Shown piece after piece: positions 7,551-16,600 of a DNA stretch of 38,629 nt; the stretch's first letter is position 1; the number at the start of each line of letters is the position of its first letter. This stretch comes from Candidatus Obscuribacterales bacterium (GTDB lineage Bacteria; Cyanobacteriota; Vampirovibrionia; Obscuribacterales; Obscuribacteraceae). The position numbers were made by a program, and so were the translations under genes. The DNA is taken from assembly GCA_020050835.1 (NCBI GenBank), contig JAGVKB010000022.1, forward strand, positions 1-38,629, given 5' to 3'. The notes below the pieces were generated by a model that worked only from the letters and a program-made list of their open reading frames with translations, was not told where the DNA came from and made no database searches.

Positions 7551-9071
7551 ATGCAAGAGCGGAGACGAAATCGAGAGAAGAAGGGCGGCATGCGTTGCCA
7601 GAGTGGAACATTCCTGGTTCTGACGGTGGTGGCGGCAGTAATGGTAATTCTGCCTCTGGGCATTTACGCATTCGAGTTGGCGAGGCTTCACCTTTCACAC
7701 AATCAATTGCAACACGCCACAGACTCGGCGGTATTGGCCGGTGCCGGTATCATGTTCAATCCATCAGAGATGACCCAGGAAGAAAAACGCAATCGGGCGA
7801 AGGCGGTGGCGCTCGAGCTGCTCAAGCAGAACACGGTGCTTGGTGTCAGTCTCTCGACCGTCCATCACTCAGCGAGCTTTGCCACTGACAATCCCGGTGC
7901 TGGACAAGGCAGCTTTGAATTGCTAATCGATGAAAGTAATCATCTCTGCACTGCTAATGTTGTAGTTGGAGTACAGCCTGCCTTTGGAGCATTCCTTGGA
8001 ATAAATTCGGCACCGGTGCGCGCTAGCTCGAGTGCTGGAACGAAGAAACTCGCGGGCGACATCGTATTGGTGCTGGATATCTCCGGGTCCATGGGTTCCG
8101 CCTCCAAAACACTGAGATTTGAGCGAGTCAAAGTTGGCCAGTCCATTACATACCTGCAAGTCGAGAAGCTGAGCTTTCAGGGTAACAAGATAAACAACGC
8201 TACCTTTCCGGCTTTTATGAAAGGTCCTGGTGTTGAGGTTCCCAATCCGGATTTCGCTGATTTTTCCGCTGGCGAGTTGCTCAACCGAGTTGCGAACGCG
8301 CCGTCAGAGATCAAGCTGGCTGCTCTAATCGAAGCCAAGCTAGGAAATTTGGAGAATCCCGAAGTGTTCGTAACGAGTGGTGCCAGTTCGGTGCTAGGCA
8401 GTTTCTTGCCACCACAACCTGGCTATCAGAACGACTACCAGAAAGTAGCTCTGGACAATATAGAGCCGCTTTCAAGAACAGTTGACGCAGTACAGGGATT
8501 TGTCTCTGCCTTCAATGGAACGGAAGTTCACATGGGGTTGATTACTTTCGGTCGGACTGTGTCTCAGGGTGAAGATGCAATTAACTCGCTTTCAATCAGG
8601 ACCAAAAAGGACTTCAAAATGCCGCACGTCAATCTGTCAACGGCTGATGACAAGATCGAAACTGTGGTGTCGGCTGTGGAAACAACCCCATGGCAGCCAA
8701 TCCTTGGCACACGGACCGGACCAGCACTGCTCGCTGGTCTGAACATGATTCAAGGTGCTGGTCATCGCAGCGGTGTTGAAAGGACGATCATTCTACTTAC
8801 CGATGGCATGCCCACAAGGCCGGGACCATTTGCTAAGGCGAAGCGGCGTGCTATTGAGGCGGCCGAGGCAGTCGGCAAGAGCGGAGTCAAGCTCTATTCG
8901 ATTGGATTCTTTCACAAGGGTCGATCCAAAAAAACAGGTCCGAAAGTGCTCAGACGAATGGATGAGGCAGCTGGACCTGATGCAAAGTTTTTTGAGGCCT
9001 CGAGCACACAGGAGCTGTCCGACATTCTAAACAGCATTGTGCAAGGCAATGTAGCGCTGATCAATCATTAA
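7551..9071 (+). CDS. TadG-like protein with von Willebrand factor A domain
   Basis: I chose the ATG at 7551 (506 residues). It has GGAGG 11 bp upstream and lies after the inferred transcript start, whereas the open frame's GTG at 7506 does not; the ATG at 7590 remains possible. Residues about 18-45 form the N-terminal Tad-type helix (GTFLVLTVVAAVMVILPLG), followed by the TadG-typical ATDSAVLAGAG stretch. A VWA domain starts near residue 170: the MIDAS motif D176-I-S178-G-S180 binds a divalent metal, and LLTDGMPT supplies the later aspartate. A long insert (about 200-310) separates the MIDAS from the rest. TadG proteins of this kind are membrane-anchored and exposed outside, where VWA domains mediate adhesion or assembly. 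Confidence 0.88.
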   Translation: MQERRRNREKKGGMRCQSGTFLVLTVVAAVMVILPLGIYAFELARLHLSHNQLQHATDSAVLAGAGIMFNPSEMTQEEKRNRAKAVALELLKQNTVLGVSLSTVHHSASFATDNPGAGQGSFELLIDESNHLCTANVVVGVQPAFGAFLGINSAPVRASSSAGTKKLAGDIVLVLDISGSMGSASKTLRFERVKVGQSITYLQVEKLSFQGNKINNATFPAFMKGPGVEVPNPDFADFSAGELLNRVANAPSEIKLAALIEAKLGNLENPEVFVTSGASSVLGSFLPPQPGYQNDYQKVALDNIEPLSRTVDAVQGFVSAFNGTEVHMGLITFGRTVSQGEDAINSLSIRTKKDFKMPHVNLSTADDKIETVVSAVETTPWQPILGTRTGPALLAGLNMIQGAGHRSGVERTIILLTDGMPTRPGPFAKAKRRAIEAAEAVGKSGVKLYSIGFFHKGRSKKTGPKVLRRMDEAAGPDAKFFEASSTQELSDILNSIVQGNVALINH

Positions 9072-9119
9072 CACCATCGTTGTTTTGGCAATGATGCAAG
9101 GAAAGATGGAGAGTACCAG

Positions 9120-9806
9120 ATGTCTAAGAATTCTAGTTCACAAAATAGCAGATTGCACGTCAGAAGAAATCGTCGTGAAAGCGGTAGCTCCTTTGTCGAG
9201 CTGGCTGCGATGAGCTCAGTCATGGTGGTAGTTGCGCTTCTGTCCGTGAACATTTGTGTGGTTTTGTTCGGTGCCTGGATTAATGATGCTGCTTGCCGCG
9301 ATGCTACTCGCGCAGCGGCCCAGAGAATCGTACGGGCTGACGCGATTGCGGCTGCCCTGGCTGCGGCAAGAACCTATGCCACCGCCTCCGGTTTGTTGAG
9401 CCGACCAGAAGTGCTCGTGGATGGCGCAAATTTCCAATTCGAGACATTTCGAGATGCCCAGGGAAATCCGCAGCCCGGCAAGGTGCCATTCGTGCGTGTC
9501 ACTACCAGGATGAATGTCAAATTGCCTGCGCCAGTCGTGTTCTATGGTGGAAAGTTTACCGGTGACCTGACATTCAACCAGAGCTATATTTATCCGCTCT
9601 TCAACCTGGAGCTTTCAGCCGGTAATGACCAAGACGTGGCGTCTGCGGATGACCCCGACGTCAGCGACCCGGAGGGCGATTCGGAGGATGAAGAAGTAGC
9701 TGGTGCGGAAGGCAATGATTCTGTGAATGGTTCTGATGCCGACGATGTCGTCGCTGCCGCCGATGAGCCGGTTGAAACCGGAGACGCAGGTCAATTCGAC
9801 AGTTAA
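9120..9806 (+). CDS. Second TadE-like pseudopilin with acidic tail
   Basis: The 228-residue protein begins with a basic stretch, then G22-SSFV-E27-L, again the G|xxxxE pseudopilin processing pattern, and a hydrophobic helix (about 28-53). The central part (about 70-170) is a soluble domain ending in a PLFNLEL strand. The last 55 residues are almost entirely Asp, Glu, Ala, Gly, Ser and Val, a very acidic disordered tail (for example DPEGDSEDEE) unusual for TadE proteins. It could bind calcium or a basic partner, which is speculation. GGAGAG precedes the ATG and only 48 bp separate it from the VWA gene, so the two are probably one transcript. Its stop is 1 bp from the stop of the convergent histidine kinase gene, leaving no room for a terminator. 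Confidence 0.78.
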   Translation: MSKNSSSQNSRLHVRRNRRESGSSFVELAAMSSVMVVVALLSVNICVVLFGAWINDAACRDATRAAAQRIVRADAIAAALAAARTYATASGLLSRPEVLVDGANFQFETFRDAQGNPQPGKVPFVRVTTRMNVKLPAPVVFYGGKFTGDLTFNQSYIYPLFNLELSAGNDQDVASADDPDVSDPEGDSEDEEVAGAEGNDSVNGSDADDVVAAADEPVETGDAGQFDS

Positions 9807-9807
9807 T

Positions 9808-11646
9808 TCAGGCGTCATCCATGTTTGGTAGTGGTCTGGGCAATTTGAACCAGAAGGTGGTCCCTATGCCTTCCTCGCTCTCAACGCCAATCGAGCCTTT
9901 GTGGGCTTCGACTATTGCCTTGCAAATTGCCAGACCGAGTCCGGAACCGCCGAGCTTTGTTGCATCGTCTCGGCTGACTTGTTTGAAGCGCTCGAACACC
10001 AAGTCTTTCTTGTCGGCAGGTATTCCTCGTCCATGATCGGTTACTCGTATCTCCAGCGACCGCTCCATAGGCAGAGACGAAATTTCGATGTAACTATTCT
10101 CCGGTGAGAATTTGATTGAGTTGGACATAAGATTGACCAGAACCTGGACGATGCGATCGGCATCAGCCACCACGTCGAAATGTTCGGGAGCTATCTTGAT
10201 TTTGATTCCCTTGCCATCGGCAAGATCCCAGACAGCGGCTACTGAGCGTTCGAAGATTTCGTGCACGTCACCGACGCGAAGATCGAGCTCCATCCTTCCT
10301 GACTCTATCTTGTCGATGTCCAGCAGATCGTTGATCAATGCTACCAGGCGCTCGATATTAGTCTGATCCCGCTTAACCTTCTTCAAGCCTTCGTCAGTCA
10401 AGGCACCGTATTTGCCCATGGATATGAGTTCGAATGACAGACCAATCGAGGTCAGCGGTGCGCGCAGATCGTGACTTACCATTGCCACGAACTCTTGTTT
10501 CATACGATCGAGCTCGTGTCGTTCCGTAATATCTTGCACACCGATCAAGAATCCTTTCTCTTCGGGACCGGAAAACCTGCTAACGGTCAATTCGATTGGA
10601 ACTGTCGTGCCATCAGCTCTTAGACCTGTAAACTCTTCAATCCGATTGAGAGCTTTGGCGATGATTCCAATTTTGAAATCACTCGCGCTCCCTTTTGCTT
10701 GCTCGTCGAATAGTCTTGATAATGGTTGGCTAGTCGAAGTACCGGTGGCATAGCCAAAGAGAAGTTCGGCTTTCGGGTTCATGAATCCAATTTCGCCGTC
10801 TTCAGAGACGAGGATTACTCCCACCGGCAAGCCCTCGATTACAGCGCGAATTCTAGCTTCGCTCGACTTTAGTTGCTCGGTGGCTCTGGTGATAATGGCT
10901 GCCATGTCGTGAAATGTCTGATCTAGCGAAGAAATTTCGTCAGTACCGGCAATGGGCTGATTGAGAGGCGCGCCGGTTCGAAAGCGCTGAATGTTATCCA
11001 TCAATGTGGCCAGGCGGCGGGTAATTCCTTGATTGAACATGATAGTAATGCCTGCGGCTAGCAGCACATTCAATACCAATCCAGCGATTACAATGTTTCT
11101 TGAATTCTTTCTGGCTGTCTCTTCCGCTCGAGCTGCATAATCCTTGGTATCTACATAGGGCTTGATCAACTCTTTGACGCCGGCCAAGACCTCTTCGATG
11201 ATCGGTTTCATGGCGATTATTCTTTCTCTAGCCTGGCTGTCTTCGCCTAATTCGATCAATCTTCGAGCTTCTTCCATATACACCAGAGCGAGCTCGGCTG
11301 TCTTATTTAGCTTGATTGCTGTTGCAAGGTCTGTTGGGCTTTCCTTCAGACTGGTTTCGAGTATTTGCATCTCCTTGGGAATTTCCGAGCTCAGGTTCTT
11401 ATAGCTGGCGAGCAGGTCTTCGTGTTTGCTCAGACCATATTTCACGAGACAAGCTCCGGCTGCATAAAGGTCTTCGGTGAGCTTTGTCCCGCGCTTCAAT
11501 ACCAGCTCTGCGTGCTCTGCTCTGGTAGCCTCGCTTTCAACCTCGTTCAATGCCAAAAACAAAATTTGGAAGAATACCAGACCGATCACAATCGGAATAG
11601 AGATTAGAACGAGAGCCTTATGAGTGAGCTTTAGTTTCAGTGGCAT
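9808..11646 (-). CDS. Membrane histidine kinase (HAMP-PAS-HisKA-HATPase)
   Basis: I prefer the ATG at 11646 (612 residues), because it directly precedes the first membrane helix (about 10-32). The frame's GTG at 11733 lies inside the promoter motif of the divergent gene. A helical sensor domain of about 150 residues follows, then a second helix (about 184-202), a HAMP linker, a PAS domain (about 270-380, IEGLPVGVILVSEDGEIGFMN) and HisKA with phospho-acceptor His392 (SHDLRAPLTS). The HATPase carries the N box (NLMSNSIKFS), G1 (DHGRGIP) and G2 (GGSGLGLAI). The sensor resembles four-helix chemoreceptor-type domains. Autophosphorylation should feed one or more of the response regulators in the window. 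It diverges from the beta-solenoid/giant gene pair and faces the Tad-like block, so it is central to the locus. Confidence 0.92.
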   Translation of the reverse strand: MPLKLKLTHKALVLISIPIVIGLVFFQILFLALNEVESEATRAEHAELVLKRGTKLTEDLYAAGACLVKYGLSKHEDLLASYKNLSSEIPKEMQILETSLKESPTDLATAIKLNKTAELALVYMEEARRLIELGEDSQARERIIAMKPIIEEVLAGVKELIKPYVDTKDYAARAEETARKNSRNIVIAGLVLNVLLAAGITIMFNQGITRRLATLMDNIQRFRTGAPLNQPIAGTDEISSLDQTFHDMAAIITRATEQLKSSEARIRAVIEGLPVGVILVSEDGEIGFMNPKAELLFGYATGTSTSQPLSRLFDEQAKGSASDFKIGIIAKALNRIEEFTGLRADGTTVPIELTVSRFSGPEEKGFLIGVQDITERHELDRMKQEFVAMVSHDLRAPLTSIGLSFELISMGKYGALTDEGLKKVKRDQTNIERLVALINDLLDIDKIESGRMELDLRVGDVHEIFERSVAAVWDLADGKGIKIKIAPEHFDVVADADRIVQVLVNLMSNSIKFSPENSYIEISSLPMERSLEIRVTDHGRGIPADKKDLVFERFKQVSRDDATKLGGSGLGLAICKAIVEAHKGSIGVESEEGIGTTFWFKLPRPLPNMDDA

Positions 11647-11726
11647 TGCTTCAGCCGTTTCAGTTCGAGAATGAAAGCTAAGTTTACTTCTCTTGCGAGC
11701 GTCAGTAAACGCTATATGCCACGTGA

Positions 11727-11793
11727 GTTTCACAAGTTAGACGCAACTTCGCTCGAATTTCGACGAAGGCGTGAAGCAGCTCAGCCCTATATT
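11727..11793 (+). promoter_or_regulatory. Phased direct-repeat activator site plus -10 element, copy C
   Basis: CACAA at 11731, CGCAA at 11742 (11 bp later), TCGAC at 11760 and TATATT at 11788-11793 match copies A and B in sequence and spacing. It lies between the divergent histidine kinase and the beta-solenoid gene and points at the latter. It implies a transcript start near 11800 and supports the ATG at 11834 rather than the GTG at 11771. Confidence 0.58.
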
Positions 11794-11833
11794 GCTTCGT
11801 GAAGGCGGATCGCAATGGCTGGGAGATAGACTA

Positions 11834-13411
11834 ATGCCTGAGAATAATGGACATGGTGCAATCGCACTGGATGCAACCGAAGCGTGGATGCACGAGCTGG
11901 GTGCTGCCCTGAGCAATGCCGAGGGGGCAGCTGGGGTGGGCAGTGGAGCAGCTGCCAGCGAAGGTAGAGGGCGATGCGAAGGCAAAACTTTCGAAGAGTC
12001 ATGCGTTCCGAAATTACAAACGAATAAGCGCCAGAAGCTAACTGGCGAAGTAAGCTGTGTAGTCAGCGACAGTGTCGTCACGGCGACTGATCGGACTTTT
12101 GTGCGAGTCACTGGCAGTTCGCAAGTGTTTCTTTACCGTGATTCTTCGGCCGATCTCGACGGGGCAGATGTATTTGCCTTTGCCGACGATCAAACGACAG
12201 TAGTATCGAAAGGAGCGCGGGTAATTGCGGCCGGGCGAGCGACTGTAAGTGCGGACGGCGGCTGGATCGGAGCCAAGGGTGAATCAGTAGTGCAAGTAAA
12301 AGACGGCACCGTTGATGTCTTAGAGCAGGCGATTGTTACTGTCATTGGACGGTGCCGGGTGAAAGCATGGGGTGGAACAGTACTTGTTGCGAGCGCTGAT
12401 GCGCAGATAGAAGTCCGCTCTTCGCAGGCGCGCATCGTGTTTCTCAACAGTGAGGCCGAGCTGGCAAAAGTGACGGGCTGTGTGGCACCGGGACAGTTCC
12501 ATACGACCAACTCTGTAGCTCTGCTTGAGGCATTGAACGAACTGGAGTTTCGCAAGTTGATAAGCAGAGTTCCGTCTGTGCGAACGCTCGAAGCGGAGTC
12601 GGATGCTCCGGTCAAGCGACGAGCTTTCAAGGGGCTCGAGCTCACGATGGATCAGCGCGAAGCAGTCCTGTCCGATTGCGCAAAAGATATGAAAGTTCAT
12701 TCTGAGAGCGCCGGCTGGGAGTTTCAGCGCGCGCAAACTGGTATCGCAGCCGTCAACGCCTATCTGCATCTGGTTGTTCTGTCAAGATACAACCGGTTTG
12801 CTCGAGAGTTGTTATTGGTAGCACTGGCGAAAGACCCAGAAGAGGGTGGCTTGGAGCGCCACGCAGATTCATCTCAGTATCAATCTTGGTCTGCGATTAA
12901 TCTTGGCAAGATTGGAACTGCTTTGCTGATTGCATTTGACTATGACTTGCTCGTCCTGCCGCCGGAGATCAAAGCGGCGCAGGCCAGAGTCAGGCAGTCT
13001 ATTGGGACTATCCCAGGTCGCAGTGCTCCGGCCCAAGTGGTTGCGACCGTCATTGCGGCTAGCGCCTCTGAGCTCGATCGGACCGATGCTGGGAACATCG
13101 GAAGTTCTGCCACTCAATTGACCGGGATAACTCATTTGTCCGAATCTGCCGAATCGCAAGTATTGCGAGAACTCGAAAGCATCATTCGAGGTTGCGTGGC
13201 GAGCCGGCAATCTGTATCTGGACTTAAGAACAGCGCGCAAGCAGAGCCGAATCGCCCGGACGGCAATCGTGGAAGTGACTCTGGCAAGCGTGCTTACGGT
13301 GTTGATAACGTTGCCGATGCGCAATGGCGTGAGTCGTTCAGGCAAGTATTGAGTGAGATGTCAGGGGCTTTTCTCAAAGGCGGGACCGCTCGAAAAGGGG
13401 CTCTATCTTGA
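11834..13411 (+). CDS. Beta-solenoid-like protein of unknown function upstream of the giant gene
   Basis: The ATG at 11834 (525 residues) has GGGAGA 7 bp upstream and follows the inferred promoter. Residues about 70-215 show short alternating strands of the kind x-V-x-A-x-[DG]-x-A-x-V (for example DGGWIGAKGESVVQVKDGTVDVLEQAIVTV cut into about ten rungs), consistent with a small beta-helix. The following 170 residues are mixed alpha/beta with several hydrophobic helices that look buried rather than membrane-spanning. The last 110 residues are polar and partly disordered. No signal peptide is visible, so it is predicted cytoplasmic unless exported by another route. It precedes the 7397-residue gene by 237 bp on the same strand and shares its probable promoter, so a role as accessory, chaperone or cap for the giant protein is plausible. 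I do not recognise a family. Confidence 0.7.
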   Translation: MPENNGHGAIALDATEAWMHELGAALSNAEGAAGVGSGAAASEGRGRCEGKTFEESCVPKLQTNKRQKLTGEVSCVVSDSVVTATDRTFVRVTGSSQVFLYRDSSADLDGADVFAFADDQTTVVSKGARVIAAGRATVSADGGWIGAKGESVVQVKDGTVDVLEQAIVTVIGRCRVKAWGGTVLVASADAQIEVRSSQARIVFLNSEAELAKVTGCVAPGQFHTTNSVALLEALNELEFRKLISRVPSVRTLEAESDAPVKRRAFKGLELTMDQREAVLSDCAKDMKVHSESAGWEFQRAQTGIAAVNAYLHLVVLSRYNRFARELLLVALAKDPEEGGLERHADSSQYQSWSAINLGKIGTALLIAFDYDLLVLPPEIKAAQARVRQSIGTIPGRSAPAQVVATVIAASASELDRTDAGNIGSSATQLTGITHLSESAESQVLRELESIIRGCVASRQSVSGLKNSAQAEPNRPDGNRGSDSGKRAYGVDNVADAQWRESFRQVLSEMSGAFLKGGTARKGALS

Positions 13412-13530
13412 AGCGGGAAGCGGGTAATCGCTGTTTCAGTGAACTGCTGGAAAGGTCTCAGGTAGTTGTTGATTCGATGGGTATAACGTAGGTGGAATTG
13501 TCTCCTAGTACCTATTCGAAGGGGAAGTAG

Positions 13531-13573
13531 TTGATTGAATTTAGCCGTCCCTTTTACGACTCAATTCAATCAA
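13531..13573 (+). promoter_or_regulatory. Long perfect inverted repeat before the giant gene
   Basis: TTGATTGAATT (13531-13541) is repeated as its exact reverse complement at 13563-13573, an 11-bp perfect stem with a 21-base loop that can add a 3-bp CGT/ACG inner stem. It lies 76 bp before the ATG of the giant gene. No T-run follows, so it is not a standard terminator. It could be an operator, an mRNA-stabilising or attenuating leader structure, or a processing site between the two genes. Confidence 0.45.
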
Positions 13574-13648
13574 AATCACTGCTTAACGGCGCTAGTGTCA
13601 TCTGTCCATTGTGCTAACCGTCCGTTCAGGGGGTGAAACTGCCAGCTT

Positions 13649-16600
13649 ATGGTGAGTGATCGGGTAGATGAAGAACCCAAACCGAGACAAACTGACCGGA
13701 GTCCTGAGTCGGTTGAGCCAACCATTGTTGCGGCTTCTGAGTCAGTGCGTCGGGAGAGTAGTCTAACCAACAGCGACTTCAATCGTGACTTTCGTCAGGC
13801 CTGCCAGTCATTTCTTGCGACCGGCATCGTGGAGCAGTTCGGAAATCTTCTGATCACGCAGGACCAGTCGGAGACGCAGGACAACGGTGCAGGCGAGTCG
13901 GCCCCGGAGAAATTAGAAGGGGCGGTGCAATCAGCGGCGACTTCCATTCGGTCCGGAAGTCCTGACGCAATTCAACATGCTTTCAAGGAGCTGAAAAATT
14001 CCGAGAACCCACGCGAGTTCATGCAAAGACTGCGTCAGGTGCTCGGGCAGAGTGAGCCAGCCGGTGAGGGTGGCGACCGGCAGGGCCCTGACTGGAGCGC
14101 ACAGGACGACATGCAGCGGCTCGAGCTGTTGCGAGGCACTGCGGAGGAATTTGCTGGGCCGGCGCACTTGCGTGAGTTTGACCGCCGGATAACAGGACTG
14201 CTTCAACCGGCGACCGAGCAGGGAGAACCGGCAGGAGTTCGTGGGCAGGTTAGTGAACAGTGGAGAGTTGTTCAGGTCCGCAGAGACGAGTTTCTTGATG
14301 TTGTCAATGACCATATGCCGGAGTTGCTCGCCGGCGCTACCGGGCGACTGGATGGCATGTCCAGGTTGCCACCCGCAGACGATCCTCGCTATTTTGAGAT
14401 AGTGCAACGCGCGACAGCAGAGGAGATCGACTCAGCGATAAAAGACCCGGCGCACCCGCTTCATGGGGTCTACAACGCCTGGCACGAGGCCGCCGGCGAT
14501 TTCGTGACTGAAAGTCTTAGGGAGCAGCAGCAGGGTGTTGAAGCCGACTCTGGTCATGGGCACTGTCAGCCAGTGGAGATGACCGAAGTCAACCTTGAGA
14601 CGGAGTCAGAGTCGCCAGAGACAGAAGGAAGTGACTTGCAGTCAACTGCTGGCAGTGACAATCCCGACACAACAACAATCGAGCATCTATTTGATTGTTC
14701 TCTGGTTCGACTTTTCAACGGCATTGATTCTGCACTGCGCTCAGGCGACGAGCTGGATGCCAACACTCAAGAGATTCTTTATCAACAGTTTTTGGGCTTG
14801 TGCCAGATTGCGGAAATGCTTCCTGAAAATCAAAGTCAGCCTGCCACGACATCGGCAGCGCCCTCTGTTCAGTCAGGGCAACAGCCGGCAAGCAGCGCCG
14901 TGCAGCCGCCTGCGGTTAACCCTGCCGACCAAGCGCTTCTGTCCGATCAAGCGACTGTCAGCGAAGGACAACCGGCCCCAGTTGGCGAACAGCCGGCTGG
15001 GACTGACGAAGTGCCGACACTGAGGTCCAGGACCCGGCTGCCGCCGATTCCCGTGCCTGACCCTTCCGGACTGCCGGGTCTCTGGAGGCTGGCAAGAGAC
15101 CCGAATCCGAACCCGAACCACGAGGAATTTGATCCCGAGCGTCTAGACCGCGAGCCTGGCCTCGGCGCCGATGCTGGTGACAGCGAAGGACCCATCATCT
15201 CACCCGCCGTATTGGGAGCGCTGACGAGAGACCGGCCGCCGACAATTGCAGAGACCGCCCGAGACAGGCCGCCGGTGGACTCTGCGCCGCTGCACCGCAG
15301 AGAGCTTGTTATAGATGCGCAGCCGATCGTCAATACTCCGCCGCCAGCCGAGGGAAGTTACCGGCTGACATTCGACCCGCAAACCGGTCAACTCTGTAAA
15401 ATTGGGCTGCCCGGCAATCAAGGCGAGTTGAGAAAAGTCGGCGAAAGTTGGAAGCTGTTTGACTCCCAGGGGCAAGAGATCCGTCATGATGGACAGGGAC
15501 AACCGCCTAGAGTTAACAATTTCGACCCCGGTGTAATCAGGTGGAATCTTGACGGCACCATCAAGGGCGAGTTTACGCGTCTGGCTGACGGCACGATACG
15601 CTACGACAATAAAGAAGGCTTGATGGAGTATCACCGGCAGGATGGCTCCAGAGAGATCCGCAACTTCAATACTTACTCGCGCGAGCAGTGGGACAGCGAT
15701 GGCACCAGAAAGCGCACCGAGTATTGGGACGGCTTTGGCTGGCGTCAGGCCGCTTCAGTCAGCACTGACGCTAGCACCGATGCTGAGGGCAGGATAACCA
15801 ACATAACCAGGGTGACATTCGACCGTATGGCTGGGCGCCCCGAAAGCATCGAGCGCAATGACCGGAACAATACGCTTACAACACACTATGCGGGCGGCTC
15901 TTCACATTTGTGCAACTGGAACGACCGTCAAATCATTTATGACAACGGGCGGGGACAGCGAAGCACTTTGTATCAGGATGGTGAGGGGCACTGGAGGCGA
16001 GGCGTAGCCAGAGAAGATGCAAGCAGTGGCCAGCTTGTAATAGATTTTGTCGCCAACGCGACCCGGGAAGAGCGCCGGAAAATGGCTAATGGCGAGCTTT
16101 CCGCTCAGGTCAGAGTGCGCAGAAGAGCAGGCGGCTCCGGACAAGGCGCGCCAGAACCGGGACAGGAAACCGGCAGCGTTATATCTGCATATGCCACCGG
16201 CCCGGAGATCACTCGTAACCGTGACGGTGATATTGTTCGTGTCCGGCAAGCAAATGGCGGTGTGGTAAGCGTTCAAGCCAACAGAATCACTTTGCCGGAC
16301 GGCAGACTTCTGATCAGGCAGCCACAGACTGATTCGTCCCGACCACAGACGACAGCCCCGGGGCAGGCCACCGGCGATACGGGCGAGCGGGCGGGGGTGG
16401 GCAGACCGGCCGACTCAGCTGGCTCAGGCACCGGACAGGCAAGAGGTCGAGGAGCCGGGGATGCGGCGGTCGCGTCTGGTGCCGCCAGCGGACCGGCAGT
16501 CACTCCTCCCGAACAGCCGCCGCGCGGTCAAGCACGCACTAACCCGCCAATGGAGCAATGGCTCTTAGTCGACCAAAGCACCGGACAGCAGACCAGGTTG

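Noticed and set aside
11647-11733. GTG at 11733 as start of the histidine kinase
   Set aside because: It falls within promoter copy C of the divergent gene, has no ribosome site and would add 29 polar residues before the first membrane helix.
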